Origin: DASQZK01 sp963763215
GTDB taxonomy: Bacteria; Bacteroidota; Bacteroidia; Bacteroidales; GCA-2748055
Direction of reading: 5' to 3'
Assembly: GCA_963763215.1 (NCBI GenBank)
Contig: CAVXNX010000016.1
Location: forward strand, 128,263 to 192,262
Length of the DNA: 64,000 bases
Shown here: positions 1-9,386 of the stretch, one piece after another
Numbering within the stretch: the first letter of the stretch is position 1
How the letters are laid out: each line of letters begins with the position of its first letter
Notes under the pieces: model-generated
Seen by the model: only the letters and a program-made list of their open reading frames with translations
Told to the model about the DNA's origin: nothing
The model's database searches: none
Position numbers and translations under genes: made by a program

Positions 1-182
1 TATGCTCGACTTCAAAACAGTCATTTACGAATAGTAAACTCCTGTTTTTCAGTCATCGCAAGCCTTGCTCTTGACGTTTTCTTATCAAGCACGGCTAAAA
101 AACATGAGTTTTCTTTCTGACACTAAATATGTTCAACGCATCAAGCCATGGAAAAAAATCCGGCGCGTGGAGAGATTGGGTC

Positions 183-1180
183 GATCCGGTAGGAAGGGCA
201 ACCTCGATGAAAAATAGGAAGACCGCCGGCATGGTAATCTCGATAGATGCAAGTCCCAGGATGATTTGATGAATACCCCAGGCCTGGATTTTACGGGACG
301 GGCTTTCAGCCCTTGGAGGACGATCCTGCAGGAAGGGCAACCTCGATGAAAAATTGGAAGACCGCAAGCATGGTAATCTCGATAAATGCAAGATCCCGGA
401 TGATTGGATGAATACCCCAGGCCGGAAACCTTGATATAAACTGCATCCCGGATAGAATTAAAAATGAACAATGATTCAAGCTCAGGGAGATAATCCGGCC
501 TGGGGTTTTACGGGACGGGCTTTCAGCCCTTGGAACGATCCGGCAGGAAGGGCAACCTCGATGAAAAATATAAAGACCGCCGGCATGGTCATTTCGATAA
601 ATGCAAGATCCAGGATGATTGGATCAATACCCCAGGCCTGAAACCTTGATATAAATTGCATCCCGGATAGAATTAAAAATGAACAATGATTCAAGCTCAG
701 GGAGATAATCCGGTCTGGGGTTTTACGGGACGGGCTTTCAGCCCTTGGAACGATCCTGCAGGAAGGGCAACCTCGATGAAAAATATGAAGACCGCAGGCA
801 TGGTAATTTCGATAAATGCAAGATCCAGGATGATTGGATAAATACCCCAGGCCTGAAACCTTGATATAAACTGCATCCCGGATAGAATTAAAAATGAACA
901 ATGATTCAAGCTCAGGGAGATAATCCGGCCTGGGGTTTTACGGGACGGGCTTTCAGCCCTTGGAACGATCCGGCAGGAAGGGCAACCTCGATGAAAAATA
1001 TGAAGACCGCACGGCATGGTCATTTCGATAAATGCAAGATCCAGGATGATTGGATGAATACCCCAGGCCTGAAACCTCGATATTAACAGCATCCCGGATA
1101 GAATTAAAAATGAACAATGATTCAAGCTCAGGGAGATGATCCGGCCTGGGGTTTTACGGGACGGGCTTTCAGCCCTTGGA
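183..1180. repeat. 215-bp tandem repeat array
   Basis: Five successive units begin with the same block (ggaagggcaacctcgatgaa) at about 192, 331, 546, 761 and 976, giving spacings of 139, 215, 215 and 215 bases; the first unit lacks about 77 internal bases. Each unit contains an inverted repeat centred on gggctttcagccc and ends in an aatgaacaatgattcaag block. The period is not a multiple of three, and the long minus-strand open frames across it simply repeat the same peptide in shifting frames, so I do not call genes here. Confidence 0.93.
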
Positions 1181-1252
1181 GTTCGAGGATGCTTACGATA
1201 TAACCATGAAGGTTTTTCCCTTATCCCGTCACGGATGACTGATTTTTTTTAG

Positions 1253-1600
1253 ATTTCCAGGACGATTTTTCAGGAGACCTCATCGCCATGTGAATCCGGC
1301 AAAGCATACACTCTCTCTTTGATAAATGCGCTCAGTTCTTTCCTGCCAATTCCGTATTGGTCAAGGATATCAGCCGCTTCACTGATATTTCGTTCGAGGT
1401 GCTTTTGAGCGATGTCCACCTTCACGCTAAGCTTGTTGAAATAGAGTTCGTCGTCGGTGTATCCAAGAATGGGCAGACGGAGCAGTTGCAGTTCACTGTA
1501 ATTCACCGGCAGGTTGATCTTACGCAGAATGCTGTCGTTTTGGTAAAGCCAAACATCTGCCTGGATGTATTTGTCATTCACCCGGATCTCGCCGTCCAGG
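1253..1600. repeat. Long direct repeat, copy 1 (partner 55434-55782)
   Basis: About 348 bases are nearly the same as 55434-55782 in the same orientation, differing at scattered bases, many at third codon positions of the minus-strand reading frame. The match stops sharply after gccgtcc, where copy 1 continues in frame and copy 2 hits an unrelated sequence. This is a partial gene duplication about 54 kb apart. Confidence 0.9.
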
Positions 1601-1866
1601 AGTTGCAGTATGAACGTACCATCGGGCAGATTTTCCACGATATGGATGAAATGCAGAAGTCCGGTGGAAACCTTCCCTGCCCCGGTTCCCTGGACTTCCA
1701 GGTCGAGATGGAACCCGGGAACGGTAAGCGTCATCAGGTCGGTGGTAAGGCTGACCTCGAGAACGAGCTGGTTTATCACCTTCTTTTTCCGACGGCCGTC
1801 GGGTTTGATCTTCTTCAGCTGATTTTCGAGCGCTGCTTTGTCGATGATGAATCTGGGGCCTTGCAT
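1270..1866 (-). CDS. Hypothetical protein, duplicated C-terminal domain
   Basis: I do not recognise this family. The open frame continues upstream to 2043, but the first 59 codons look unlike a structured protein, so I favour the Met at 1866, which starts with MQGPRFIIDKAAL; the longer start is possible. The protein is soluble, with no signal peptide or membrane helix, and has alternating beta-rich segments. The central part (IDKAALENQLKKIKP followed by a beta-rich stretch) could suggest a clamp-like or adaptor fold, but that is only an impression. The last 110 residues (from DGEIRVNDKY) recur in a 5'-truncated copy at 55453-55782. Conservative third-position differences between the two copies support real coding. 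Confidence 0.55.
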   Translation of the reverse strand: MQGPRFIIDKAALENQLKKIKPDGRRKKKVINQLVLEVSLTTDLMTLTVPGFHLDLEVQGTGAGKVSTGLLHFIHIVENLPDGTFILQLLDGEIRVNDKYIQADVWLYQNDSILRKINLPVNYSELQLLRLPILGYTDDELYFNKLSVKVDIAQKHLERNISEAADILDQYGIGRKELSAFIKERVYALPDSHGDEVS

Positions 1867-2307
1867 GGGATTTTGAATAGGAGTTTTATAGCTAATGTCA
1901 GATTTGAAATTTCCGGAAACCGGATTAACAATGACCGGTTTTAAAAACCCGGCATGTTTAAACCGGTCGCCCCTTCCCGTCATTTTTCCAACGTTTTGCA
2001 CATAAATTCTTATCGTTCTATCAATTTGGCAATTACAGAACATTAAAGTGATTGATCATGTGATTCCTTGATCGCTGCTGTTCCTAATAATTAAAGACAT
2101 TCAAATTCGTGCGCATCCCAATCCAATATCGGGATGTGCAAGAAATTTGTAATCGATGCTTTGCGACTCTGATTTTTCCAAGATGATGCTTAGTAATGAC
2201 AAAAGCGCCATGTTTGGTGGTAACTTGCCGGACCTTAGTTGTATCAATGAATACATGCACTCCCCGTTATTAACAATACAGTAATGACTTATGTATAAAG
2301 CGTAGGT

Positions 2308-2448
2308 CATTTTTCCCATCCCTTTCCTCTTTCTCTTCCATATCATCATCCTCAAGATCATCAACTACACCGTCAGGAAATATATCCACTTCAGCCAAAA
2401 GTTCCGCTTCATTCAGGATCTTGTCGATATCATCCTCATCAAAACCCT
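2308..2448. repeat. Direct repeat of an acidic-protein gene fragment, copy 1
   Basis: The stretch cttccatatcatcatcctc through gccaaaagttc closely matches 4968-5098. Read on the minus strand in one frame it gives an acidic peptide (LLAEVDIFPDGVVD, then LEDDDME). Frame breaks differ between the copies, so both are remnants of the same lost gene, each sitting directly downstream of an unrelated gene. The flanking 2101-2307 has a minus-strand open frame but nothing I can recognise. Confidence 0.7.
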
Positions 2449-2451
2449 GGC

Positions 2452-4071
2452 TTATTCAACTACAATTAACTCAAACTTATAATCCTTAAAGTTTGCTGAC
2501 ATCATGCCGTACATTACGGAATTATCAGGAAGTTCAACTTGCGTTACAGGCATTATTAAAGGAACTTTGAATGATTCAGGTGTTTTGTAAACTTCTGTAT
2601 CGACATCATTTTTTACCTTAGATATATATGTTTCTCCAATTTCAGCATTTTTGAACATTGTATCTTTATTTTTAATCGTATTATAAATAAAATACAAGCT
2701 TCCATTTTTCTCAAAGTCAATAAAAGAATTGAATCGTGCAGTATTTAGGGAGTATTGGCGTTTGCTGACTTTGTCAATCTTGTCGATTGTATTATCACTT
2801 TTTAAGCGTACAACAAATACATCATTGTTTAAGAATATTCTACTATAGGTAACCTGTTTTCCGTTGTTCTCAACTTTTGTGCCTGTAATATATTGTTCGG
2901 CGGTAAAGTATTTTGAGCCATCGCTAAGCGTTTTTACATCGCTGATGATATAATCAAATGGGTCGTATTCAGTTTTATCATCGATGCTACGTTTGAAACG
3001 TTTTAATTCCTTTTCACTAAAACCCAGTTCAATTAAATCTGTTGAGAATTCTTTAAAACTAACAGAAGTTTTATTTCCAGTAGAAACATCATAGTAAAAT
3101 GAAAAAGCTCCACGGGCACTAATTGTTTGTGGATTTGAATATACACCGCTAATTAGCACCTTGCCATCTTGCGCAGTAAAGCCCATACTTCTTATGAATT
3201 TTGCTTCAAGATTTAGGCTATTATATTCTTCGTTAGCCCCATTATTTGAAAACTTATAAAGTTGAAATACAAAGTTCGGAACATCTGTATAATAAGTATC
3301 CTTTGAGAAGAAACCCTTATCTTTGAAATGTGCTGATTCATAATAGTTCTTTTTGTCTTCGTAATGCGCACCTAATAAGTACACATCTGCATTGTTATCA
3401 ACCCTGAACTGCTTGTAACTAAAAACACCCGTTTCAAATTTTGGAGAAACATTGTTTCTCCAGATTAAATTCATTTCGTTATCGTAAACCTGAACTGTAA
3501 ACCTCAGAGGTTCTCCATTTTTATTGAGTACAGTATAAAAAAACATTATTTTGCTGTAATCTTCAGATACTTCGTATTGCACCGATGTACTTTTATATTT
3601 ACTGATCCCGGAATAATCTAATTCGGCAATCATTTTTGTATCATCTTTCAGTTCAAGCGTTTCCTCATTAACAGTACGAGAAAATAAGTAATGCATCTTT
3701 TTATCTTCATTCTGAAAAGAAAAGAATACAAAAATTTTACTATTTAAAATTTGTATTCCTTCAAAATCAACTTTCTTACCGTCTTGATCTAATTCCAAAG
3801 CTGCCTTTTTGATAAGGTTAACATCTTTATCAAATTTGCCAATGTAATGAATCATTTTACCACCGATGGTGGCTCCTCCATAAATAGCATTATACGGCTG
3901 ATATAGGAAATAAGCATGTTCATTAATTGAACCAATGGCTTTCAATCCGGCACTGCGTTCAAGAAGTTTGTCACGTAAAACGTCGGTGGATTTTATTTCG
4001 TAGTTTATACGTTGTGCATTTACATAACATGTTGAAGTAATGATGAGGAAAAATGTAATTAGTTTATTCAT
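2452..4071 (-). CDS. Secreted hypothetical protein (539 aa)
   Basis: The protein has an N-terminal signal peptide of about 19 residues (MNKLITFFLIITSTCYVNA, cleavage before QR), so it is exported to the periplasm or beyond. The rest is long, polar and beta-rich, with repeated blocks of about 40-60 residues containing aromatic and Asp/Lys-rich turns, such as would fit a beta-propeller-like fold. I see no catalytic motif, membrane segment or T9SS tail. It starts 19 bases after the beta-barrel gene at 4091-4666 ends, so the two are probably one operon and may work together at the envelope. Base composition here is more AT-rich than in the carbohydrate-enzyme region downstream. Function is unknown. 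Confidence 0.8.
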   Translation of the reverse strand: MNKLITFFLIITSTCYVNAQRINYEIKSTDVLRDKLLERSAGLKAIGSINEHAYFLYQPYNAIYGGATIGGKMIHYIGKFDKDVNLIKKAALELDQDGKKVDFEGIQILNSKIFVFFSFQNEDKKMHYLFSRTVNEETLELKDDTKMIAELDYSGISKYKSTSVQYEVSEDYSKIMFFYTVLNKNGEPLRFTVQVYDNEMNLIWRNNVSPKFETGVFSYKQFRVDNNADVYLLGAHYEDKKNYYESAHFKDKGFFSKDTYYTDVPNFVFQLYKFSNNGANEEYNSLNLEAKFIRSMGFTAQDGKVLISGVYSNPQTISARGAFSFYYDVSTGNKTSVSFKEFSTDLIELGFSEKELKRFKRSIDDKTEYDPFDYIISDVKTLSDGSKYFTAEQYITGTKVENNGKQVTYSRIFLNNDVFVVRLKSDNTIDKIDKVSKRQYSLNTARFNSFIDFEKNGSLYFIYNTIKNKDTMFKNAEIGETYISKVKNDVDTEVYKTPESFKVPLIMPVTQVELPDNSVMYGMMSANFKDYKFELIVVE

Positions 4072-4090
4072 AGTAGTGTTTTATGGTTTA

Positions 4091-4666
4091 TCAAAAAGTA
4101 TAGCCCATCTTAATAGTTGCTGGTATATAGAAATGTGAATTACGGTCTTCATATGATATAACAGTTGTTACTTCCTCTGTATATTTATAAGTACGTACGC
4201 CCATGCCAATGTTGAAATCGAGTGTCATATTTTTAAGTAGAGGCATTTGGTATCCAGCATTGAAGAAAATAAAGTCAGTATAGAGTTTACCTCCCATGAT
4301 ATTAAACTTAGGTTGAAACCCAATATACCAGCGTTCGTAATATTCTTTTAAATATAAGCGAAGATTAGCAGCAAAGAACAGCCCTGTCCCTGATTCCGGA
4401 AGTTCACGAATTGGGTCATTTTCATATCGTTTATATTGACGGCTAATAGAGACGAAACCCAACGATGCTTCAACCGACATATTTCTTATAAATTCTGTTT
4501 CATATAAGATTGAATATTCGCCATTAAAGATGTCAATTCCAACTTTTACAATCCTGCTATTTTCAGAGATTCCTCCATCATCAAAATACTGTGAGACATC
4601 ATTTTGCGATTTAGCATTAAACATAAATAGAAACAAGATAACGCAGAGTAGGAACAGCTTTTTCAT
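4091..4666 (-). CDS. Outer-membrane beta-barrel family protein
   Basis: I chose the start MKKLFLLCVILFLF, giving a 191-residue protein with a signal peptide ending near AKSQ. An upstream in-frame Met would add eight charged residues ahead of the signal, which is unlikely. The mature part alternates short amphipathic beta strands (for example GLFFAANLRLYL, YIGFQPKFNI, YIPATIKMGYTF) and ends in an aromatic residue, as outer-membrane beta barrels do. It is the size of an 8-strand barrel. The A-rich tract just before the ATG is typical of Bacteroidota translation starts. It is the first gene of a probable two-gene operon with the secreted protein at 2452-4071. Confidence 0.8.
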   Translation of the reverse strand: MKKLFLLCVILFLFMFNAKSQNDVSQYFDDGGISENSRIVKVGIDIFNGEYSILYETEFIRNMSVEASLGFVSISRQYKRYENDPIRELPESGTGLFFAANLRLYLKEYYERWYIGFQPKFNIMGGKLYTDFIFFNAGYQMPLLKNMTLDFNIGMGVRTYKYTEEVTTVISYEDRNSHFYIPATIKMGYTF

Positions 4667-4918
4667 TTTTTCTTTTTTATATAAAATCAAGGTATACGTG
4701 ATTTTTTGTAAAAATGTTATTGATGTTTTAAGATAACTCCTTAGTAAAATTCTTCAATCCCGGAAATACGTTAAATCCCGTTAACGGCATTTTTGCCGGC
4801 ATGTCCTTAAATCAGGAACAGCAAACAGAAGTTGCCGTGTGAAGAGGAGAGTACTGTTATGTTCATCGTAATGTCGTTTATCGAAATGTGGTTCATCGAG
4901 AATGTTGTTCATCACCAG

Positions 4919-4947
4919 CCCTGACAGGGTTTCAAACCCTGTCAGGG
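4919..4947. repeat. Dispersed palindrome, family ccctgacaggg
   Basis: Two arms of 13 bases (ccctgacagggtt / aaaccctgtcaggg) form an inverted repeat around a short loop. A second copy with the same arms is at 50673-50705. The copy lies inside the minus-strand remnant of the acidic-protein fragment, so that short frame runs through the palindrome. Confidence 0.85.
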
Positions 4948-4967
4948 TTATCCGATCGCCCTTCCTA

Positions 4968-5098
4968 TCATTTTTCCCATCCCCTTCATCTTCCATATCA
5001 TCATCCTCAAGATAATCAACTACACCGTCAGGGAATATCTCCACTTCAGCCAAAAGTTCTGCTTCATTTAGCTTCTTCTCGACATCACCTCATCAAAA
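4968..5098. repeat. Direct repeat of an acidic-protein gene fragment, copy 2
   Basis: This is the partner of 2308-2448. On the minus strand it encodes MAEVEIFPDGVVDYLEDDDM before running into the palindrome at 4919-4947. It lies immediately downstream of the deacetylase-like gene at 5116-6111. Confidence 0.7.
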
Positions 5099-5115
5099 AC
5101 CTCTACTAAACCAAA

Positions 5116-6111
5116 TTACAGGGAGTGATTCTCAATACCACTTTTAATTCTGTCCAGCCGGGGTTGCACTTCATGATCATAGTTAATGTCATTCCCGCAT
5201 AATTCATTCAGGCAGATTACCAGGTCAAGAGCATGAAGGGACAACACAGAATTGAAATCATCCCTCCGGTAGCCGCCGAAAAGGGTGAGGGTTAGAGGAA
5301 TTTGTTTTCCCGTCTTTTCCTGTACATCTCGCACGAAAGAATAGACCATTTCCGAGCACGGTGTCCATTCACCGGTGGTGAGCTGCGAAGCGAGGTCGTC
5401 CCATTCATGGCTGTCGGCTCCGTGGGCAAAGACAAGGTAATGAATTCTGTCCTCCGTGATCTCTTTTTCAAGGATGGCCAGGTTCTTTTCGAGTTCCTCC
5501 AGGTAATCCTGATGCGAAGACATGATATTGATGTTTCCGCAAACCGGCGATATCGCTTTATCAATGTCTTTTACAAATCCCCGTGAATTATCGATACTGT
5601 TCCCGTAATGCCCGTCGAGATCGATATAGGCTCCGCATAAACCAAACTCATGGTAAATTTTCATCGATGCGATAACCTGTCCGGAAAACGCACAAAACAG
5701 TGCACCGCGTGTGGGATTTGCATGATGAAAAGAGGAAGAAGGGCTGAAACTGACCTCACCGGGATGCAGGACCGCATGCCGGATCGCATGGTATAAACTG
5801 GAATTCTCATAAACAACCGATTCGGCATACCGTGGGCTCCATTTCATGCCAAGTAACCGGCTTGTCTTTCCTTCGTCAAAGAATCCGTCGACCATTTCCT
5901 TCGTATGGGCAATATAAAAATCCTCCCTTTTCAGCAGCTCGAATCCGGGATAAACAGCAAAATATTTCATCAATCCTTTTCTCCCGAGATATTCCATCAG
6001 CAGGCGCGGCTTTGCAGGGGATTTCGAAACACCTTCCAGTTGATTCATATCCATGGACATTCCTGGATGGTAAAAGGTGGCTATTGTGGGGTTTTTCAAC
6101 ATGGTAAGCAT
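5116..6111 (-). CDS. Histone deacetylase-fold (arginase/deacetylase superfamily) protein
   Basis: The 331-residue protein fits the class I histone deacetylase / acetoin utilisation fold, a zinc amidohydrolase. Visible signatures in order are the substrate channel FHHANPTRGALFCAF with the His-His pair (about residues 135-150), the zinc-binding strand YIDLDGHYGNS with Asp and His ligands, and the later loop HGADSHEWDDL carrying the third Asp ligand. Bacterial members deacetylate small acetyl-amines such as acetylpolyamines, or acetyl-lysine; the substrate here cannot be read from sequence. N-terminal ATFYHPGMSM also fits the family's first strand. There is no signal peptide, so it is cytoplasmic. 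It stands alone, with repeat debris on both sides. Confidence 0.8.
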   Translation of the reverse strand: MLTMLKNPTIATFYHPGMSMDMNQLEGVSKSPAKPRLLMEYLGRKGLMKYFAVYPGFELLKREDFYIAHTKEMVDGFFDEGKTSRLLGMKWSPRYAESVVYENSSLYHAIRHAVLHPGEVSFSPSSSFHHANPTRGALFCAFSGQVIASMKIYHEFGLCGAYIDLDGHYGNSIDNSRGFVKDIDKAISPVCGNINIMSSHQDYLEELEKNLAILEKEITEDRIHYLVFAHGADSHEWDDLASQLTTGEWTPCSEMVYSFVRDVQEKTGKQIPLTLTLFGGYRRDDFNSVLSLHALDLVICLNELCGNDINYDHEVQPRLDRIKSGIENHSL

Positions 6112-6202
6112 TTTGAATTCGGACGTATGATTATTTTTCTCATGGAATCAGAATAAATTTAGTAAAAACTTCTGAAGAGGTGTTCCGTAGATAGTCAAGA
6201 AA

Positions 6203-6302
6203 TCATCCACCGTCCTTCATCTTCCCCGGTATCACCCCCCTTACCCCACCGGCTGCGTCCTCCATATCCCCTTCATATCTCGGGATGACATGGATGTATT
6301 GC
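6203..6302 (-). pseudogene. 3' fragment of a HIT-family gene
   Basis: The minus strand reads VIPRYEGDMEDAAGGVRG and then VIPGKMKD before a stop. This is the same C-terminus as the intact HIT gene at 40413-40787 with a few substitutions. The HIT catalytic histidines upstream are lost or unreadable. It is an orphan copy of a gene end. Confidence 0.75.
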
Positions 6303-6438
6303 CAAAGATATCCATCCACACCTCCGAATTATCGCAGAGACGAGCCACCAGGTGCGGCAAGGATTCATTGTGCCTGGGCTGAGCGTGTGAGAGCAAGAAT
6401 GGGAAGGGCTGCAGTTAGCGTCGATGAAGAAGTGGAAT

Positions 6439-6765
6439 TTAACGGTTAACACGCACAGGCATCATTATTTTATCACCAAATATATTCAGGACAACCGGGG
6501 TCAGGATAAATTCGGAAATGAGGGCTGGCAGGAGAATAAATAAAAACATCACATCGAAAGGCAGAAACCAGATGCTCCAAATAAGGTATGACGAAACGAC
6601 CGTTAAGATCCGTGTGACAAGAATGATCAGGAAGCCGGTGGCAAATGATCTTCTGTTCCGGTAAAGGATGACTGCCTGAAAAATAGCACCCAGTAAAAAG
6701 GTAACCGATCCTAAATATATGATTAACTCAAAGATCTCAATCAGCGGTGTTGGTTCCTGTTCCAT
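6439..6765 (-). CDS. Small integral membrane protein
   Basis: I start this at MEQEPTPLIEIFELI, giving 108 residues. The frame is open for another 85 codons upstream, but that part is polar and overlaps the opposite-strand gene start at 6961. About four hydrophobic segments follow one another (IIYLGSVTFLLGAIFQAVIL, FLIILVTRILTVVSSYLIW, FDVMFLFILLPALI, FILTPVVLNIF). This suggests a small inner-membrane protein with no recognisable domain. Function is unknown. Confidence 0.6.
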   Translation of the reverse strand: MEQEPTPLIEIFELIIYLGSVTFLLGAIFQAVILYRNRRSFATGFLIILVTRILTVVSSYLIWSIWFLPFDVMFLFILLPALISEFILTPVVLNIFGDKIMMPVRVNR

Positions 6766-6960
6766 GGCTTCTGTATGATATGCAGCTGTCAAGATAACGA
6801 TTTTATTCACTTTAGAGATGAATTTATAGCCGCTTTGCCTGTTATGCCAATGCTCTGCGATTTCCTGATATGCTTTTCCATCCCGTTCCCTTCCAAAATC
6901 ACACCTTTGGCCTGCCCCATCTTCGCCTCCCAATTGTTCTTTATAAAAAAAGGATGAATC

Positions 6961-7257
6961 ATGAAGCACATTCTCCTTATTGCAACTATCATCCTGCTGG
7001 GTACCGGCTTCATCAATCAAACGGATGTACCGGTACGTTGGACGCTTTATGCCGGCAATCCGGTTTTTTCTCCCGAACCGGGGTCCTGGGATGAAGGGAC
7101 CATTTCAGATCCCATGGTCGTTATGTTCAAAGACACCTTCAGAATGTATTATGAATGCCGTTCACAATAAGGATTTAACGGCAACAGGCACATCGGCTAT
7201 GCCTGGTCACACACGGAACCCACAGGCAAAGGGCGACTGACAGTCCTGTTCGTATGA
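6961..7257 (+). pseudogene. 5' remnant of a secreted glycoside hydrolase (five-bladed propeller type)
   Basis: A signal peptide (MKHILLIATIILLGTGFIN) is followed by the start of a beta-propeller glycosidase as in GH43/GH130-like proteins: AGNPVFSPEPGSWDEGTISDP, then a strand FRMYYECRS. After one stop codon at 7168 the same frame continues GFNGNRHIGYAWSH and then ends. Less than a third of a normal gene is left. The family call rests on the NPVF...DP...MYY pattern only. Confidence 0.65.
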
Positions 7258-7294
7258 CGAGGGGTGATGACAAGCGCTTCCCTTTGCATGGAGG

Positions 7295-7594
7295 TCAGTC
7301 ATCCATAAATTCCTCATCGTCATACATCCAGTCATCCATCATGAAATCTGCGGACATTTCATCGATCAGCCCGGCATTGATCTTGATTTGCAGGCAGGTC
7401 GATAAAACCGTGCTGTTATTTGTATGTTCGCTAATGAAATCAATTTTCCGGATCAAATCCTCATCCAGGTCTTCTTCAATCATTTCGTAATACCTCTCCA
7501 ATCCTTCCAGCGCGGCGTATTGCTCTTCTGCATGATCGCTGGCTAACGAATCCACGAACAGTTTCTTCGCTAGAGGGATATGATAATATTGCAG
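7295..7594 (-). pseudogene. 5'-truncated hypothetical gene entering the satellite
   Basis: About 97 codons of plausible protein (from YHIPLAKKLFVDSL to a very acidic end) remain. It is helical and Asp/Glu-rich, with blocks like LEGLERYYEMIEEDLDEDL. Upstream the frame runs straight into the heptanucleotide satellite and would encode repeated TEYRLPN, so the true 5' end is missing. The family is not recognised. Confidence 0.6.
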
Positions 7595-8463
7595 GGATCG
7601 GTATTCGGTATTCGGTAATCGGTATTCGGTATTCGGTAATCGGTATTCGGTTCGGTTCTTCACTTCACCAAATCACCAAATCACCATCGGTATGCGGTAG
7701 TCGGTAATCGGTAGTCGGTAGTCGGTAGTCGGTAGTCGGTAGTCGGTAGTCAGTATTCGGTAGTCGGTATTCAGTATTCAGTATTCAGTATTCAGTATTC
7801 ATTATTCAGTATTCGGTATTCAGTATTCGGGTCGGTTCTTCACCTCAACAAATCACCAAATCACCAAATCGCCAAATGAAGGAGGTCGGTAATCGGTAAT
7901 CGGTAGTCGGTAGTCGGTAGTCGGTAGTCGGTATTCGGTAGTCGGTATTCGGTATCTTCAGTATTCAGTATTCGGTTCGGTTCTTCACTTCACCAATTCA
8001 CCATCGGTATTCGGTATTCGGTAATCGGTAATCGGTAGTCGGTTCGGTTCTTCACCTCAACAAATCACCAAATCACCAAATCGCCAAATGAAGGAGGTCG
8101 GTAATCGGTAATCGGTAGTCGGTAGTCGGTAGTCGGTAGTCGGTAGATCGGTAGTCGGTATTCGGTATTCGGTAGTCGGTATTCAGTATTCAGTATTCAG
8201 TATTCGGTTCGGTTCTTCACTTCACCAATTCACCATCGGTATTCGGTATTCGGTAATCGGTAATCGGTAGTCGGTTCGGTTCTTCACCTCAACAAATCAC
8301 CAAATCACCAATATGAAAGAGGAAGGAAATCGGAAAACGGAAATAGTGTAGTCGGTTGTAACCGTCGGTAGTCGGTACGGATCACCAAGTCAGTAATTGG
8401 AAGAATAAGGAAAAAGGCAAAAGGCAAAGAAATCACCAGGATCTCCATAAGATCCACCCGTAC

Positions 8464-8483
8464 GGACAGGTCGCGACCTGTCC
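8464..8483. repeat. Perfect 20-bp palindrome, copy 1
   Basis: The sequence ggacaggtcgcgacctgtcc is fully self-complementary. It lies inside the long satellite unit and recurs at 8834-8853. Confidence 0.95.
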
Positions 8484-8833
8484 TCCACGAAAATTAATAA
8501 AAGGAAAAAGGAAAAAGTGAAGAGAGGCCTCGGTCCGGTTCTTTACTTCACCAATTCACCATCGGTATTCGGTATTCGGTAATCGGTAATCGGTAGTCGG
8601 TTCGGTTCTTCACCTCAACAAATCACCAAATCACCAAATCGCCAAATGAAGGAGGTCGGTATTCGGTAATCGGTAATCGGTAGTCGGTAATCGGTAATCG
8701 GTAATCGGTAGTCGGTAGTCGGTTCGGTTCTTGACTTCATCAATACACCAAATCACCAATTGAAAGAGGAAGGAAAAAGGAAAAAGGAAAAAGGCAAAGA
8801 AATCACCAGGATCTCCATAAGATCCACCCGTAC

Positions 8834-8853
8834 GGACAGGTCGCGACCTGTCC
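8834..8853. repeat. Perfect 20-bp palindrome, copy 2
   Basis: It is identical to 8464-8483, carried by the second copy of the long unit 370 bases away. Confidence 0.95.
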
Positions 8854-8997
8854 TCCACGAAAATTAATAAAAGGAAAAAGGAAAAAGTGAAGAGAGGCCT
8901 CGGTCCGGTTCTTTACTTCACCAAATCACCATCGGTATTTGGTATTCAGTATTCAGTATTCGGTTCGGTTCTTCACTTCACCAAATCACCAAATCAC

Positions 8998-9386
8998 CAA
9001 ATCCTTAAATGAAAGGAGCCTGATATCGTAGAGACGAGTCACCAGGCGCGTCTCCTTGCTATATCTAATAGCCAAGGCAAATTCTTCGGTAGGTTTCGTG
9101 GGCATCCTGAAGGCACATCTTCCCAACCACTTAAAACCAGACGAAAGATAAAGAACTTTTTCATATGGGCGAGGGTCATTGCTAAAATCTTACTTCCTGC
9201 CGTTGACCATTTTTAAACCGATCCTGTTGGTTAACCAGGTTAAGCTTTATCATACCAAACTATTTTAATTGAAAAATAATCCAAGTTTAATTTGAACTTA
9301 ATTGACCACATTGCCGCAATCCATAATTTTACTACTCACTCAATAATCGCTGTCATATCATATGGCCTACATCATGTATCTCATTT
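8998..9386. other. Intergenic, no gene seen
   Basis: This stretch follows the satellite. A short cgtagagacgagtcaccagg motif near 9030 resembles one near 6337 and may be a decayed dispersed repeat. Otherwise I see nothing; it becomes AT-rich towards the small gene at 9387. Confidence 0.6.

Larger units (their letters stand above)
7593..8997. repeat. Heptanucleotide satellite with higher-order units
   Basis: Blocks of a 7-base unit of the form tcggta plus a/g/t (variants tcagtat, tcggtag, tcggtaa) alternate with blocks of tcaccaaa. A composite of ggttcttcacctcaac, tcaccaaa repeats and gaaggaggtcggtaat recurs near 7832, 8043 and 8602. A longer unit of about 160 bases (8400-8560) recurs at 8770-8925. 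Minus-strand frames across it encode a seven-residue repeat with the pattern (T/N)(E/D)YRLP(N/T) because 7 is not divisible by 3. I see no gene in it. Confidence 0.95.

Noticed and set aside
482..1125. Long minus-strand open frames with repeated FQAWG, CSFLILSGM and FFIEVALPAG peptides
   Set aside because: They are produced by the 215-base tandem repeat read in shifting frames; the period is not divisible by three and no start signal is present.
1357..1944. 195-residue plus-strand open frame over the 1270 gene
   Set aside because: The minus-strand frame is the one whose third positions vary between the two duplicated copies.
8631..8858. 75-residue minus-strand frame containing YRLP repeats
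   Set aside because: It is a translation of the heptanucleotide satellite.
7593..8997. Possible CRISPR array because of regular short repeats
   Set aside because: The units are 7-8 bases without unique spacers of constant length, and no cas gene is in the window.
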